A stretch of DNA of 64,000 bases from CBDDBK01 sp965225715 (GTDB lineage: Bacteria > Bacteroidota > Bacteroidia > Cytophagales > Flammeovirgaceae): assembly GCA_965225715.1 (NCBI GenBank), contig CBDDBK010000003.1, forward strand, positions 124,001 through 188,000, written 5' to 3'. Positions 44,094 to 53,601 of the stretch are shown here, in pieces. The translations under genes were made by a program, and so were the position numbers. How positions within the stretch are numbered: position 1 is the stretch's first letter; every line of letters starts with the position of its first letter. Below the pieces are notes generated by a model. It was not told the origin of the DNA, searched no databases, and saw only the letters and a list, made by a program, of their open reading frames with translations.

Positions 44094-44768
44094 TCAAAAC
44101 TTTTCAAATTCTTGCTTACTTATAGAATAAAACCGAATCGAATCACCGGCTTTAAATAAGAAAGGGTTTGTTTTAGAAATATCAAAAATTTTTAGAGGCG
44201 TTCTACCAATAATTTGCCATCCACCGGGTGACTTAAAAGGATAAATGCCTGTCTGATAACCTGCTATACCAACAGAACCAGCTGCTATTTCTGTTCTTGG
44301 GTTTTGTTTTCGCTTGCAGAATAAAGATTCAGGTAACTTCCCTAAGTAAATAAACCCAGGTAAAAAACCAAGCATATAGACTCTAAATATTTGCTTGGTG
44401 TGTAGCTTTATAAGTTCTTCGGCATTACAACCTGTTTGCTTCGTTAATATTTCTAGGTCTAAAGCGTACAATTTATCGTAACAAACAGGAATGGAATGAA
44501 TAGTATCGGAGATATTTATTTGGGTTGAAGAATTTTGAACTACATCTATCCAACTTTTAACCTTTTTAGTTAAGTCCTCATAGGAAATACTATGTGGTTC
44601 AAAGCCAATAACTAAAGAACAATAGGCTGGAATACAATAATTTATACCTATTAATTTTGCTTTTTCTATCAAATTTTTTAAATGGATAACCTTAGCATTA
44701 AGATGAGGTTCTATTTTTTGTTCGAAAGAAACTAAAATTGCCTTATAACCATATTTTTGTATAATCAT
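44094..44768 (-). CDS. pxpB: 5-oxoprolinase subunit PxpB (KipI/allophanate hydrolase subunit 1 family)
   Basis: A 224-residue protein with the family signatures FRVYMLGFLPGFIYLGKLPE, then NPRTEIAAGSVGIAGYQTGI, then SPGGWQIIGRTPLKIFD near the C-terminus. PxpB works with PxpA and PxpC to open 5-oxoproline to glutamate with ATP (family knowledge). The partners are normally adjacent but neither is found here: it lies between the convergent thyX and the divergent rpsL. Either the cluster is scattered or the subunit is a leftover. Confidence 0.9.
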   Translation of the reverse strand: MIIQKYGYKAILVSFEQKIEPHLNAKVIHLKNLIEKAKLIGINYCIPAYCSLVIGFEPHSISYEDLTKKVKSWIDVVQNSSTQINISDTIHSIPVCYDKLYALDLEILTKQTGCNAEELIKLHTKQIFRVYMLGFLPGFIYLGKLPESLFCKRKQNPRTEIAAGSVGIAGYQTGIYPFKSPGGWQIIGRTPLKIFDISKTNPFLFKAGDSIRFYSISKQEFEKF

Positions 44769-44932
44769 ACCTTTAAAATTAATTTCAAATATAAAACTAT
44801 TTGGAGGTTTTATATTGGTTATGAAATAATTAAGTTATTATATTTTTATAAAATAAGAGATTATAACTTGATAACTATAAATAACGTATCAATTTTTCAT
44901 TTGAATGATTAGTTAAGTAAAAAAATAAGTTG

Positions 44933-44940
44933 TATTTTTG
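44933..44940 (+). promoter_or_regulatory. Candidate -7 element of rpsL
   Basis: TATTTTTG matches the TAnnTTTG consensus 60 bp before the rpsL start. No well-spaced upstream TTTG was found. Confidence 0.4.
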
Positions 44941-44999
44941 GGAATCGTTTTTCATATATCATTTATTTAGAGTTCATAATCTAAACCATACAAACTTTT

Positions 45000-45380
45000 A
45001 TGCCTACTATTCAGCAATTAGTACGCTTGGGACGTAAGAATATTTCTAAAAAGTCAAAGTCACCTGCTTTACAAAGTTGTCCTCAAAAGAAGGGCGTTTG
45101 TTTGCGTGTTTATACTACAACACCTAAGAAACCAAATTCTGCTATGCGAAAAGTAGCCAGGGTAAGATTAACAAACGGAAAAGAAGTGAATGCTTATATC
45201 CCCGGTGAAGGCCATAATCTCTTAGAACATTCTATTGTTTTGGTAAGAGGTGGTAAGGTAAAAGATTTACCAGGAGTACGTTATCATATTATAAGAGGTG
45301 CTTTAGATACAGCAGGTGTAGATAAAAGACAACAAGGACGTTCTAAATATGGTACAAAAAAACCAAAAGCAAAAAAATAG
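45000..45380 (+). CDS. rpsL: 30S ribosomal protein S12
   Basis: A 126-residue S12 with the invariant PTIQQLVRLGRK start, the TTTPKKPNSAMRKVARVRLT loop and the GVRYHIIRGALD segment. The lysine of PKKPNSA is the wild-type streptomycin-sensitive residue at the usual position 42/43. rpsG and fusA, which normally follow in the str operon, are absent. A hairpin closes the gene and a minus-strand gene comes next. Confidence 0.97.
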   Translation: MPTIQQLVRLGRKNISKKSKSPALQSCPQKKGVCLRVYTTTPKKPNSAMRKVARVRLTNGKEVNAYIPGEGHNLLEHSIVLVRGGKVKDLPGVRYHIIRGALDTAGVDKRQQGRSKYGTKKPKAKK

Positions 45381-45407
45381 AGTGCTTTACTAATGTTCAA
45401 AGTAATA

Positions 45408-45443
45408 AATCCACAAGATTTTAAAAACTTTGTGGATTTAAGT
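45408..45443 (+). terminator. Probable terminator after rpsL
   Basis: TAAATCCACAA and TTTGTGGATTTA form an almost perfect stem around a loop of about 12 bases. The T-run is short (AAGTTTA), so termination may be partial. It lies 28 bp after the stop codon. Confidence 0.65.
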
Positions 45444-45652
45444 TTATGATTATTAGGTTTTAGATAATTCTTTTTTTAGTAGTTCGGAATTTGAAGCAAA
45501 ATGCCCATCAATTTTGTTGATTTTATCAATTCAGATATCCCCCTTCTTTAAATGGCTTCTTTTGATATTATTTCTGTGATTCAGCGATTGTTTTCGATTA
45601 TTTCCTAATTTGGAGAATAACAAATTTTATTATGAAACTAATAATTAGTTTT

Positions 45653-47179
45653 TTATATGGTATTTGATTTTGAGAGTTTTACAAAGCATTTATCTAGATT
45701 ATTGATAATATCGCTGGCAATTAATGTATTTTGGTGTCCATTTTGAGCAACAATATCTCCAGTCATACCGTGTAAATATACGCCCAATAATACAGTTTCT
45801 AAGGGGGAGTATCTTTGGCATAATAAGCTGGTTAATATTCCTGTTAAGACATCTCCACTTCCTGCTGTTGCCATGCCGGGATTACCTGTGGTATTAAAAT
45901 ATATACGTCCTTCAGGAGTAGCAATAGCTGAATGAGCTCCTTTTAAAATGATATAGACATTCCATTTTTTTGCCAGTTCCGTAAGTGCTTCTAGACGTTT
46001 ATAGCTATTTATACTTTTTTCACCTGTCAAACGATTAAGCTCTTTATAATGAGGTGTTAAAATACTATTTTTAGGAATGTAATTAAAAGCCTCTCTATTA
46101 TTGGCTAAAATATTTAAGGCATCAGCATCTAAGACTATAGGCTTATCAATTTGTTTTAAAGTTTTAATAAATGCTTGCGTTGTTTCGGGTTCTGTTCCTA
46201 TACCTACACCTATACCTAAAGTTGTATAGGTTAAACCGGATAATGGCTGTGTCCAGTAGTTTTCATTTTTATCTGTTAAACACATAGATTCAGGTACACT
46301 AATTTGGACTATTTCATATCCACAATTTGGTACATATAAAGTTAATAGGCCTAATCCTGTTCGTAAAGCAGCTTGTGCTGCTAGAATTGCAGCGCCCATT
46401 TTGCCGCGATTTCCTGCTATAATTAAAGCATGTCCAAAAGCGCCTTTATGAGCTGTTTTGGGACGTTGTTTTAATAAGCGTTTTATATCTTTAAATTTTA
46501 ATAAATAATAAGGGGTTTCAATATTTTCAAGTCCACTTTGAGCTAAACCTATACTAACTAAAACCCACTTTCCGACATATTTTTCATTTTCATCTAATAA
46601 AAAAGCCATTTTAGGATATTCAAAAGATACTGTATAGGTGGCATGTATAATACTTTGATTACTAAAAGGCTCTTTGTTAGCATGTAAACCTGAAGGAATA
46701 TCAATAGATACTTTTTTAGTTTTTGACTCATTGATAGAGTCAATAACGGCTTTTATAATACCTTCAGCTTCTCTATTTAAACCTATACCTAAAATACCAT
46801 CTATAACTACGTCTTCTTCAAGAAGTTTAGGTATATGATTATCTTCCAAAATTTCATGTATTTCTACTTTGGATCTTAGGTTTTTTAACCTGATGTAATT
46901 AATTTCAAAATCATGACTTGTTTTATCAGAATATCGTATCACATAAACTTTAACGTCATATTGTTTTAAAGATAATAAGCGGGCAATAGCTAAAGCATCG
47001 CCTCCATTATTGCGTAAGCCTGAAAAAACGTTTATAGTTTCGCCATTATCTATATTTTTTTCGAACCATTGACAGAAAGCTATTGCTGCCCGCTCTGTTA
47101 AATCAATAGAGTTTATATTCTCTTTTTCTATGGTGTATTGATCTAAATACCGCATATCTGCAGCCTTTGGTATTTTCAT
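45653..47179 (-). CDS. nnr: Bifunctional NAD(P)H-hydrate epimerase / ADP-dependent NAD(P)H-hydrate dehydratase
   Basis: A 508-residue fusion. Residues about 1-215 form the YjeF-N epimerase domain (INVFSGLRNNGGDALAIARL, then the VVIDGILGIGLNRE segment). Residues about 230-500 form the ribokinase-like dehydratase, with AHKGAFGHALIIAGNRGKMG, a DADALN segment and the ADP-site GSGDVLTG near residue 436. Together they repair hydrated NAD(P)H (family knowledge). It is monocistronic and transcribed towards rpsL. Confidence 0.94.
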   Translation of the reverse strand: MKIPKAADMRYLDQYTIEKENINSIDLTERAAIAFCQWFEKNIDNGETINVFSGLRNNGGDALAIARLLSLKQYDVKVYVIRYSDKTSHDFEINYIRLKNLRSKVEIHEILEDNHIPKLLEEDVVIDGILGIGLNREAEGIIKAVIDSINESKTKKVSIDIPSGLHANKEPFSNQSIIHATYTVSFEYPKMAFLLDENEKYVGKWVLVSIGLAQSGLENIETPYYLLKFKDIKRLLKQRPKTAHKGAFGHALIIAGNRGKMGAAILAAQAALRTGLGLLTLYVPNCGYEIVQISVPESMCLTDKNENYWTQPLSGLTYTTLGIGVGIGTEPETTQAFIKTLKQIDKPIVLDADALNILANNREAFNYIPKNSILTPHYKELNRLTGEKSINSYKRLEALTELAKKWNVYIILKGAHSAIATPEGRIYFNTTGNPGMATAGSGDVLTGILTSLLCQRYSPLETVLLGVYLHGMTGDIVAQNGHQNTLIASDIINNLDKCFVKLSKSNTI

Positions 47180-47686
47180 AATGACAAAGTTTAAGTAAGT
47201 TTAACATGAGTTCGATATAAGTTTTACCAGTGTTACACAAGTTGCTAAAATTGAGAAAATACGCCAAAATAATTTATTTTGCAAAATATAAAAGTTTTCA
47301 CTCTAATGGTAAAAAAGAATAAAAATCACAACAATTTCTAAGGATCTAGTCTAATTCTTCTGCCAATAAACCATTTCTTTGGTCAATATAATATAGAAAG
47401 ACATAAATAACTAACATTACATGTGTAACACTACATAGAAAATTAGAAAGATAATTTAAACTATGAATCTACTTTTAGAAATTGTAGAAGATTTATATTT
47501 GCATATTTACAATTTGGATTATCGCAAGATGCCTCAAAATATTTATCTGAATTGCTTAAAAATGAATACTTAAAAAGACACAAAGACATTTAAAAGTTCC
47601 TATTATTTTAAGATAAAAAACTATTGGAGATTAATAGTTTTTATAAGAAAACCTTATATGGCATCAAATTTCTTATTTAGTATCTT
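47180..47686. other. 507-bp spacer with a possible coding remnant and a family B half-repeat
   Basis: A 35-40-codon open stretch near 47490-47594 (reading FGLSQDASKYLSELLKNEYL in one frame) has protein-like composition but no start; I do not recognise it. TTTTTATAAGAAAACCTTAT at 47638-47657 matches one end of the family B palindromes. Otherwise AT-rich, just before the tRNA. Confidence 0.45.
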
Positions 47687-47761
47687 CGGGATGTAGCTCA
47701 GTCCGGTTAGAGCACACGTCTGGGGGGCGTGTGGCCGCTGGTTCGAATCCAGTCATCCCGA
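47687..47761 (+). tRNA. tRNA-Pro (anticodon GGG)
   Basis: A 75-base cloverleaf: acceptor CGGGATG/CATCCCG with discriminator A; D-arm GCTC/GAGC; anticodon stem CACGT/GCGTG with loop CTGGGGG (anticodon GGG); T-arm GCTGG/CCAGT around TTCGAAT. CCA is not encoded; CTC follows. The start is set by the acceptor pairing. A dead IS element lies directly downstream. Confidence 0.95.
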
Positions 47762-47862
47762 CTCTTTCTTTTACTATAGCCTTTTATGACTGCGGTTAAA
47801 ATCCAAATAAAATTGGTTTTTTTTTCTTTTTTTTTTGAAAAATTAGCTGACCGCTTTATCCA

Positions 47863-48539
47863 TACCATAGTCATTTTGATACTTAAGTTTAGACTTAACG
47901 ATCCCATAAACCTGTCGCACTAATTTATTAGCTACCACACAATCAAACAAACATATGGACTTTTCTTTTTGGCAAAATCACCCCGATAACTCTTATCAAC
48001 GCAAAATAAAGTCTTTTTTTTGATGCGTCCGCGTAGCTTGTCGAGTAAGTTTACACCTTCTTTACCATCATATGTGTTAGCGGCAGTAACAGATATAGCT
48101 ACCGGCAGACCCAAACTATCGACGGCTATATGCCGTTTTCTACCCATCACTTTTTTACCACCATCTATGCCTATATCTTTTGTCATAAAACTAGTCTGTT
48201 TAACACGTTGACTATTCATAGCTATACGACTGGCTTGATCATTTCTGCCATCATTATTAGGCTCATTATTAACAAGTTATAATAGTAACTTATCCCAAAT
48301 ACCAGTTTGTTTCCATTTGCTAAAATGAAAAAAAACGAGATTATAGGACGGATATTTTTCGGGTAAATTGCGCCCTTGTATACCTGTCCTGACTATGAAT
48401 AAGCAAGCATTAAAAACATCTTTTTGTTTGTATTTTCTCTTGTGTTTGGCATGAGGAAGATATCTTTCTATCTTTGTCCATAGGGCGTCATCTATAGCAT
48501 TATGTTTTTTTTTTGTTTAGAAACGTGTTTCTTTTCCAT
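47863..48539 (-). pseudogene. IS5-family transposase, inactivated, with a foreign tail
   Basis: On the minus strand, from ATG 48537-48539 (MEKKHVSKQKK), a poly-A run shifts the frame. Then come DDALWTKIERYLPHAKHKRK, VRTGIQGRNLPEKYPSYN and FSKWKQTGIWDKLLL, a stop at 48277-48279, then SQRVKQTSF, GIDGGKKVMGRKRHIAVDSL and SVTAANTYDGKEG. These are the N-domain and DDE region of IS5-type transposases. After DKSYRGDFAKK similarity ends. A further frame (NKLVRQVYGIVKSKLKYQND) resembles an IS110-type C-terminus, so the 3' end looks chimeric. At least three lesions; not active. Confidence 0.8.
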
Positions 48540-48706
48540 AAAGCGCTAGCACCATTTAAAGTGAAAATAAAAGTGCTCTTTTATGAAATTTGACGCTCTT
48601 TTCAAAATTAAAATAAAAAACTAAACACGCTCTTAATTCAGTACAATAAACTTTTTTACTTTTGTCTAGTTTTTAAAGTTCTTCATTTGTAATTGATAGT
48701 AAACAC

Positions 48707-50545
48707 ATGTTGGTAAATAATCAAAAATACTTTTTCCTTGGATTATACTTCTTGATATTTTTACTAAATAATTGTGCCTCTGTTAGTTCAATTAATGGAG
48801 GTGAAAAAGACGAAGAAGCACCTATTCCTATTGCTTTTTACCCTCCAAATGGCACAATAAATTTTAATTCTAATACTATAAAAATTTCCTTCAATGAATT
48901 TATAACTTTAAAAAATTATCAAAAAGAACTTATTATTACTCCGTTTGTTGAAGAGTATACTTTTAATAGTAAGAAAAAACAAGTTATTTTAAAGTTTAAG
49001 ACGCCCCTTTTGGATTCGACAACTTATATTATTAATTTTAGAAGTTCTATTGTAGATTTTAATGAAAAAAACCCAGCTGATAATATCCAATACGCTTTTA
49101 GTAAAGCAAATTTTATAGATAGTTTAATCTTAGAAGGTACAGCTAAAGATCCTTTAAAACTAGAGCCTCCAGAAAATATAGTTGCCTTACTTTACCCAAC
49201 TCAAGATACTTTACAAGTACGTGAAGGTAATCCTCGTTATATTGCAACAGCAGACACTTTAGGACATTTTAGGTTGACTAATCTTAAAGCAGGAAATTAT
49301 TTCCTTTATCTTCTTCAAGACAAAGATGGAAACTATAAATACAATACTGACAGTGAAAAAATAGGCTTTTTAATTGACTCTATTACCATAGATACCAGCC
49401 ATCAACATATAGAGCTTCAAACAATCCAATATGACAATATAGAATTTAAGCTATTGGGGACTAATAGTTTAAGGAAATATGTACGATTAAATTATAATCA
49501 AAAAATTGATTTTTATGAAATTGCTTGGGCAAACGATTCCACACGCTTAGAAAATATTGATTTAGATTCTATTTTTCATAAAACAGAAGAAAAATACATT
49601 CAACTTTATAAAAACTATTCTAAAACTATTCAGGATTCTTTACATTTAAGAATTATTGCCCATAATTACCTTGGTGATGTAGATACCTCTGAAGTTAACA
49701 TTAAGTTTAATGAACCCAAAAAATTAACTTCTGAAGAATGGAAGTACAGCTTTCAAGTTTTGCCAAATGGCGCTTTAGCACCTAAAGATAGCATTAAAAT
49801 AGATATTCTTTCCAGTAAGCCTATTTTAAAATATGATAGTTTTCCTATATATCAAATCACTCCTATAGATACTATAATAGAAGGTTTTATTTCCAAAAAA
49901 GATTCAATTTCTTTTGATTCATTAAAAATCTTAAAAAAGATTCATAATTTTACTTTTATTGATTCTATAAATACATTTCAAACCGACAGCCTCAGTTTAA
50001 AAGTTATAGATACTTTAGAGAATAGTTATTTAATGAGCATTTCAGAAATTGGACTAAAAGACACGACTATAATAGATACTTTACAGCTAGCCCATAAATT
50101 AGAACCAAATTTTAACTTTACCAAGTTTAGTTTGCCTAAAATGAAATATATTGAAAATACGAACTTATACATTAAACACGATGCACTTATTAGTGTAGAA
50201 AATGATAGTTCAAAAGCAAAAAAATTTAGTTTTACCTTCAAAAAGTCTGAAAATTATGGTTTAATATCAGGAACAATAGTGACAGAAAAGCCCCATTTTA
50301 TTGTAGAACTTTTGGATAAAAGTTACAAAACACTTTATAGAAGTAGGAATAGCGAAAATTTTGTCTTTGATTATGTAGAACCCGGAGATAAATATATTAG
50401 AATTATCGAAGATATTAATAACAACGGTATTTGGGATAAAGGTCGTTTTTTAAAAAATATTCCACCAGAACCTATTTTCTATATTCCTAAAGAAATAAAA
50501 TTAAAAGCGAATTGGGAAATAAAAGATATTGTGGTTGAATGGTAA
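48707..50545 (+). CDS. Secreted lipoprotein with N-terminal Ig-like (Big_5/SbsA-type) domain
   Basis: A 612-residue protein with a hydrophobic N-terminus ending in a cysteine (FLLNNCASVSSINGGEKDEE), the charged tether common in exported Bacteroidota lipoproteins. Residues about 40-130 form an Ig-like domain (PPNGTINFNSNTIKISFNEF, LDSTTYIINF). Then come a prealbumin-like segment (GHFRLTNLKAGNYFLYLLQD) and a C-terminal repeat with DINNNGIWDKG. It belongs to the widespread Bacteroidota Ig-like-domain lipoproteins of unknown role. It is monocistronic between the IS5 remnant and a TPR pseudogene. Confidence 0.8.
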   Translation: MLVNNQKYFFLGLYFLIFLLNNCASVSSINGGEKDEEAPIPIAFYPPNGTINFNSNTIKISFNEFITLKNYQKELIITPFVEEYTFNSKKKQVILKFKTPLLDSTTYIINFRSSIVDFNEKNPADNIQYAFSKANFIDSLILEGTAKDPLKLEPPENIVALLYPTQDTLQVREGNPRYIATADTLGHFRLTNLKAGNYFLYLLQDKDGNYKYNTDSEKIGFLIDSITIDTSHQHIELQTIQYDNIEFKLLGTNSLRKYVRLNYNQKIDFYEIAWANDSTRLENIDLDSIFHKTEEKYIQLYKNYSKTIQDSLHLRIIAHNYLGDVDTSEVNIKFNEPKKLTSEEWKYSFQVLPNGALAPKDSIKIDILSSKPILKYDSFPIYQITPIDTIIEGFISKKDSISFDSLKILKKIHNFTFIDSINTFQTDSLSLKVIDTLENSYLMSISEIGLKDTTIIDTLQLAHKLEPNFNFTKFSLPKMKYIENTNLYIKHDALISVENDSSKAKKFSFTFKKSENYGLISGTIVTEKPHFIVELLDKSYKTLYRSRNSENFVFDYVEPGDKYIRIIEDINNNGIWDKGRFLKNIPPEPIFYIPKEIKLKANWEIKDIVVEW

Positions 50546-50841
50546 AGGTTTAAAAAGTATGAAGCATTGTACATTGCATCTTTTGGAATGAAAATGACCT
50601 GATTTGGAATTAGATTTGGGCATTCCGATCCCATTTTTTAGTTTTGCAATTTTACTTACAAGGATCAACTGGTTCAGAAATTTTTTTAAAAATCAGTACC
50701 TAAATCTAAAAAATTTTGGAAGTGCAGTCTATTATTGCAAAATTTATCGAACCATTGATGCATTATAATATAAATTATTTAAAAATATAAAATTTATTAA
50801 TTTTCCTAATCTCTAATTTTTAATCCCTAATTATTGAATCA

Positions 50842-51153
50842 ATGAAGCTAATCAAAATTTGCATCTTTTTTTATGGGTGGATAATATGTTTTTCCACCTC
50901 TGGTTAATCGGCAAAGATTGAACAGTAATATTCAAAAAGAATTGAAATCTTAAAGGCTTTATCAAACCAATTCATACATTTTGATTTAAAAAAATCTGAA
51001 CACTATGCAAAACAAATTCTTAATGAAGCTCAGGATGCATATGATACCCTGACTATATCTCTTGGCTATAAATTAATAGGAAATATTTTCCATAACAAAG
51101 GTGAACATGACTCTTCTATAATTAAATTTAAAACTGGCCTTAGATATATATAG
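50842..51153 (+). pseudogene. N-terminal remnant of a secreted TPR protein
   Basis: It starts with a signal-peptide-like stretch (MKLIKICIFFYGWIICFSTS), then two in-frame TAA stops where glutamines would fit, then TPR-like repeats: FDLKKSEHYAKQILNEAQDA and YKLIGNIFHNKGEHDSSIIK. The frame ends at TAG 51151-51153. This is the usual N-terminus of Bacteroidota TPR sensor kinases or TPR-SpoIIE phosphatases, but the effector domain is gone. Confidence 0.65.
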
Positions 51154-51178
51154 GGGTTTAGCTTTTCTTCTTTCTTTG

Positions 51179-51206
51179 GGGGTTCTATTTCTTACTCTAG
51201 AACCCC
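51179..51206. repeat. Perfect 9-bp hairpin
   Basis: GGGGTTCTA and TAGAACCCC are perfect inverted repeats with a loop of about 10 bases, GC-rich for this genome. No T-run follows on either strand, so terminator function is uncertain. Confidence 0.5.
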
Positions 51207-51550
51207 TTCCAAATTTACTATCTTAACTAAGTCAAATCTTAATCTCTTTACAAATAATTCTATCTATCCTTTTTATTGACGAAAAAGATATAAATTTAGA
51301 ATTAAAAAACTACAATATAGTTTTTTTAGTTTTTTTAGTTTTATAATAGTAAATTTGGCAAGTTATTTGTAATATTTTAAGATTTTAATAAACCAAAAGT
51401 TAGCGTCTAACTTCTCACTTCTCAATTATAGATCAAACTCCAAATAGAATCTTTATGCTACTTAGACTAATTTTTAGTAGATAAAAATATAAAAATATAT
51501 TAAATTAGAGATTTTTTGTATTTGAATGTATCCAAGAACGTTTTTGTAAT

Positions 51551-52129
51551 ATGAGATATCTGATTGTTGGTTTAGGCAATATTGGAAATGAATATAGAAG
51601 TACAAGACATAATATAGGATTTAAGATAGTAGATGAATTTGTAACAAAATATAGAGTTAGTTTTAAACAAGTTAAGTACGCTTTTTTAAGTAATTTCAAA
51701 TATAAAGGAAGGACTTGTTATATAATCCAACCTACACTTTATATGAACAATAGCGGGAAAAGTGTTAATTATTGGTTACATTTTTATAAAATTTTATTAT
51801 CTAACGTACTAATAATCAGCGATGATATTTCTCTACCTTTTGGAAAGACTCGACTTAAAGAAAAAGGCAGCCATGGTGGGCATAATGGTTTAAAAGACAT
51901 AGAAATTAAATTAGGAACATCTAATTATAGTCGTTTGCGGTTTGGAATTGGAAGTAATTTTAGAAAAGGAAAACAAATAGAATATGTCTTAGGACAATTT
52001 TCAAAAGAAGAAAATCTACAGCTAAATCTATTGATAGAACATACCCATAAAATTATAGAACATTTTATTTTAAAAGGTACTGCTGAAACTATGAATATTT
52101 TTAATAGAACTATTACTTTAAATACATAA
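51551..52129 (+). CDS. pth: Peptidyl-tRNA hydrolase
   Basis: A 192-residue protein of standard length. Key residues are at E. coli numbering: Asn10 and His20 in VGLGNIGNEYRSTRHNIGF, then PTLYMNNSGKSV and the aspartate in DDISLPFGKTRLKEKGSHGG, with GHNGLKDI. It recycles peptidyl-tRNAs (family knowledge). In many bacteria it follows rplY (L25) or prs; neither is present. It is followed by a secreted-protein gene after 36 bp. Confidence 0.95.
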   Translation: MRYLIVGLGNIGNEYRSTRHNIGFKIVDEFVTKYRVSFKQVKYAFLSNFKYKGRTCYIIQPTLYMNNSGKSVNYWLHFYKILLSNVLIISDDISLPFGKTRLKEKGSHGGHNGLKDIEIKLGTSNYSRLRFGIGSNFRKGKQIEYVLGQFSKEENLQLNLLIEHTHKIIEHFILKGTAETMNIFNRTITLNT

Positions 52130-52165
52130 AAAGTTTAAGAATTCATAACTTTATCTATACAACTA

Positions 52166-53422
52166 ATGAATAATAGCGCTTTTAAAAAATTAAAAATTTT
52201 ATTTTTTATACTTTTTTCTTTAACTTTAGTCAGTTGGAAAGGTATAAATTCTTTTTCCAAGTTTAAAGAAACTTATGGGGGAGAAGGTTATGATGCAGCC
52301 CACAGCATCCTTCACCTTAAACAAACTGATGAGTATATTGTGGGCGGTATTACATCATCCCATTCTAATGATGGGAATATTGATGGTAACATTTTAAAAA
52401 TTAATAAATCTGGACGAGTACTTTGGAGCAAAACATTAGGTGGTAAAGGTAGTGAAGAAGTTAATCATGTCATTGAAACTCCTGATGATAAATTAATTAT
52501 TATTGGTTATACCGACTCAGATAACATTAATCAATCTTCTGAAGAAATTATTAACCAAACTAGCCTAAATAAAGTATGGGTTTCTAAAATGGATTTATCC
52601 GGTAATGTAATTTGGTCTAACACTTACAGCAAAATAGGCGTTATTTTTCAAGCATTTAATGGAATAGTCACAGAAGAAGGCAATATACTTATTATAGGCT
52701 CTTCAATTAGCTTGACAGGGGATGATATAAACAGTGAAATTTATTTATTGAATATAGATAAAAATGGAAAAAAGGTTTGGGAAAAATTTTATAATGTTTA
52801 CCATAGTCAGGAAGGTATTGATGTGGTAGAAGCAAATGGAGGTTATACGATAGTAGCTAATATAGAAGAAAATTATAAATGGAATATTTGGTTATTTCAT
52901 ATTAATAAACAGGGCACCGTAGTTTGGAATAATACCTTTGGAGGAAGAGATAACGAAAAATCTAATAAACTAATAAAGACCAAAGACGGAGGTTATGCTA
53001 TCGGTGGCTATACCTATTCTTTTGCTAAAGGTAGTTTAGACGCATGGTTTATAAGAGTTGATAAAAAAGGAAATGAAGAATGGAGTAAGGTTTTTGGAGG
53101 ATTAAGTACAGATGAAATATATAGTATTGTAGAAACTAAACAACAAGGTTTCATGGCAGTTGGCTACAGCGAACCCTGGCAATCTAATGAAGATGGTGAA
53201 AATATACTAACTTCTGGTATTGACCTTTTTATTGTACATTTAGATAAAAAAGGAAATATTGTATGGGAAAAAACTTGGGGTGGAGAAGGTGAACAACGTG
53301 CTATAGATATTGTCGGTAACAATAATGGTTTTAGCTTAGTTGGTTTTACAAATACAGGTAATGATAAAGGAATTGATATGCTTATTATGAATAATGGTCA
53401 AGGAAATGATTTTTCTTTTTAA
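52166..53422 (+). CDS. Secreted protein with seven propeller-like repeats
   Basis: A 418-residue protein with an N-terminal hydrophobic signal (residues about 8-25) and seven repeats of about 50-55 residues. Each resembles W-x-x-(T)-[FYWL]-G-G...I-x-x-x-x-D-G-G-[FY]-x-x-x-G. Examples are WSKTLGGKGSEEVNHVIETP, WNNTFGGRDNEKSNKLIKT, WSKVFGGLSTDEIYSIVET and WEKTWGGEGEQRAIDIVGN. Exactly seven units suggest a closed seven-bladed beta-propeller (inference). No C-terminal T9SS sorting domain is seen. It may be cotranscribed with pth (36 bp). Ligand unknown. Confidence 0.75.
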   Translation: MNNSAFKKLKILFFILFSLTLVSWKGINSFSKFKETYGGEGYDAAHSILHLKQTDEYIVGGITSSHSNDGNIDGNILKINKSGRVLWSKTLGGKGSEEVNHVIETPDDKLIIIGYTDSDNINQSSEEIINQTSLNKVWVSKMDLSGNVIWSNTYSKIGVIFQAFNGIVTEEGNILIIGSSISLTGDDINSEIYLLNIDKNGKKVWEKFYNVYHSQEGIDVVEANGGYTIVANIEENYKWNIWLFHINKQGTVVWNNTFGGRDNEKSNKLIKTKDGGYAIGGYTYSFAKGSLDAWFIRVDKKGNEEWSKVFGGLSTDEIYSIVETKQQGFMAVGYSEPWQSNEDGENILTSGIDLFIVHLDKKGNIVWEKTWGGEGEQRAIDIVGNNNGFSLVGFTNTGNDKGIDMLIMNNGQGNDFSF

Positions 53423-53601
53423 AAAAGCTGAAAAATAGTTTATATTCGTATTAAAATTAAATTTAACTTATTCTACCAATTTAAAATCAAAAAATGATAA
53501 ATTAGGATTTAATTTTAATTATATTAACTATTATATATATACAAAGACTGCTAAATATAAAGGAGGAAGTTCTTTAGCAGTTATAATAAAAATGCTTTTT
53601 T

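Larger units (their letters stand above)
50546..51550. other. 1-kb spacer with a TPR pseudogene and a hairpin
   Basis: Apart from the TPR pseudogene (50842-51153) and a perfect 9-bp hairpin (51179-51206), nothing coding is recognisable. 51210-51550 is AT-rich and leads to pth. Confidence 0.55.

Noticed and set aside
47707..47907. Minus-strand ORF across the tRNA
   Set aside because: It is antisense to tRNA-Pro and to transposase debris with no protein similarity, so a chance frame.
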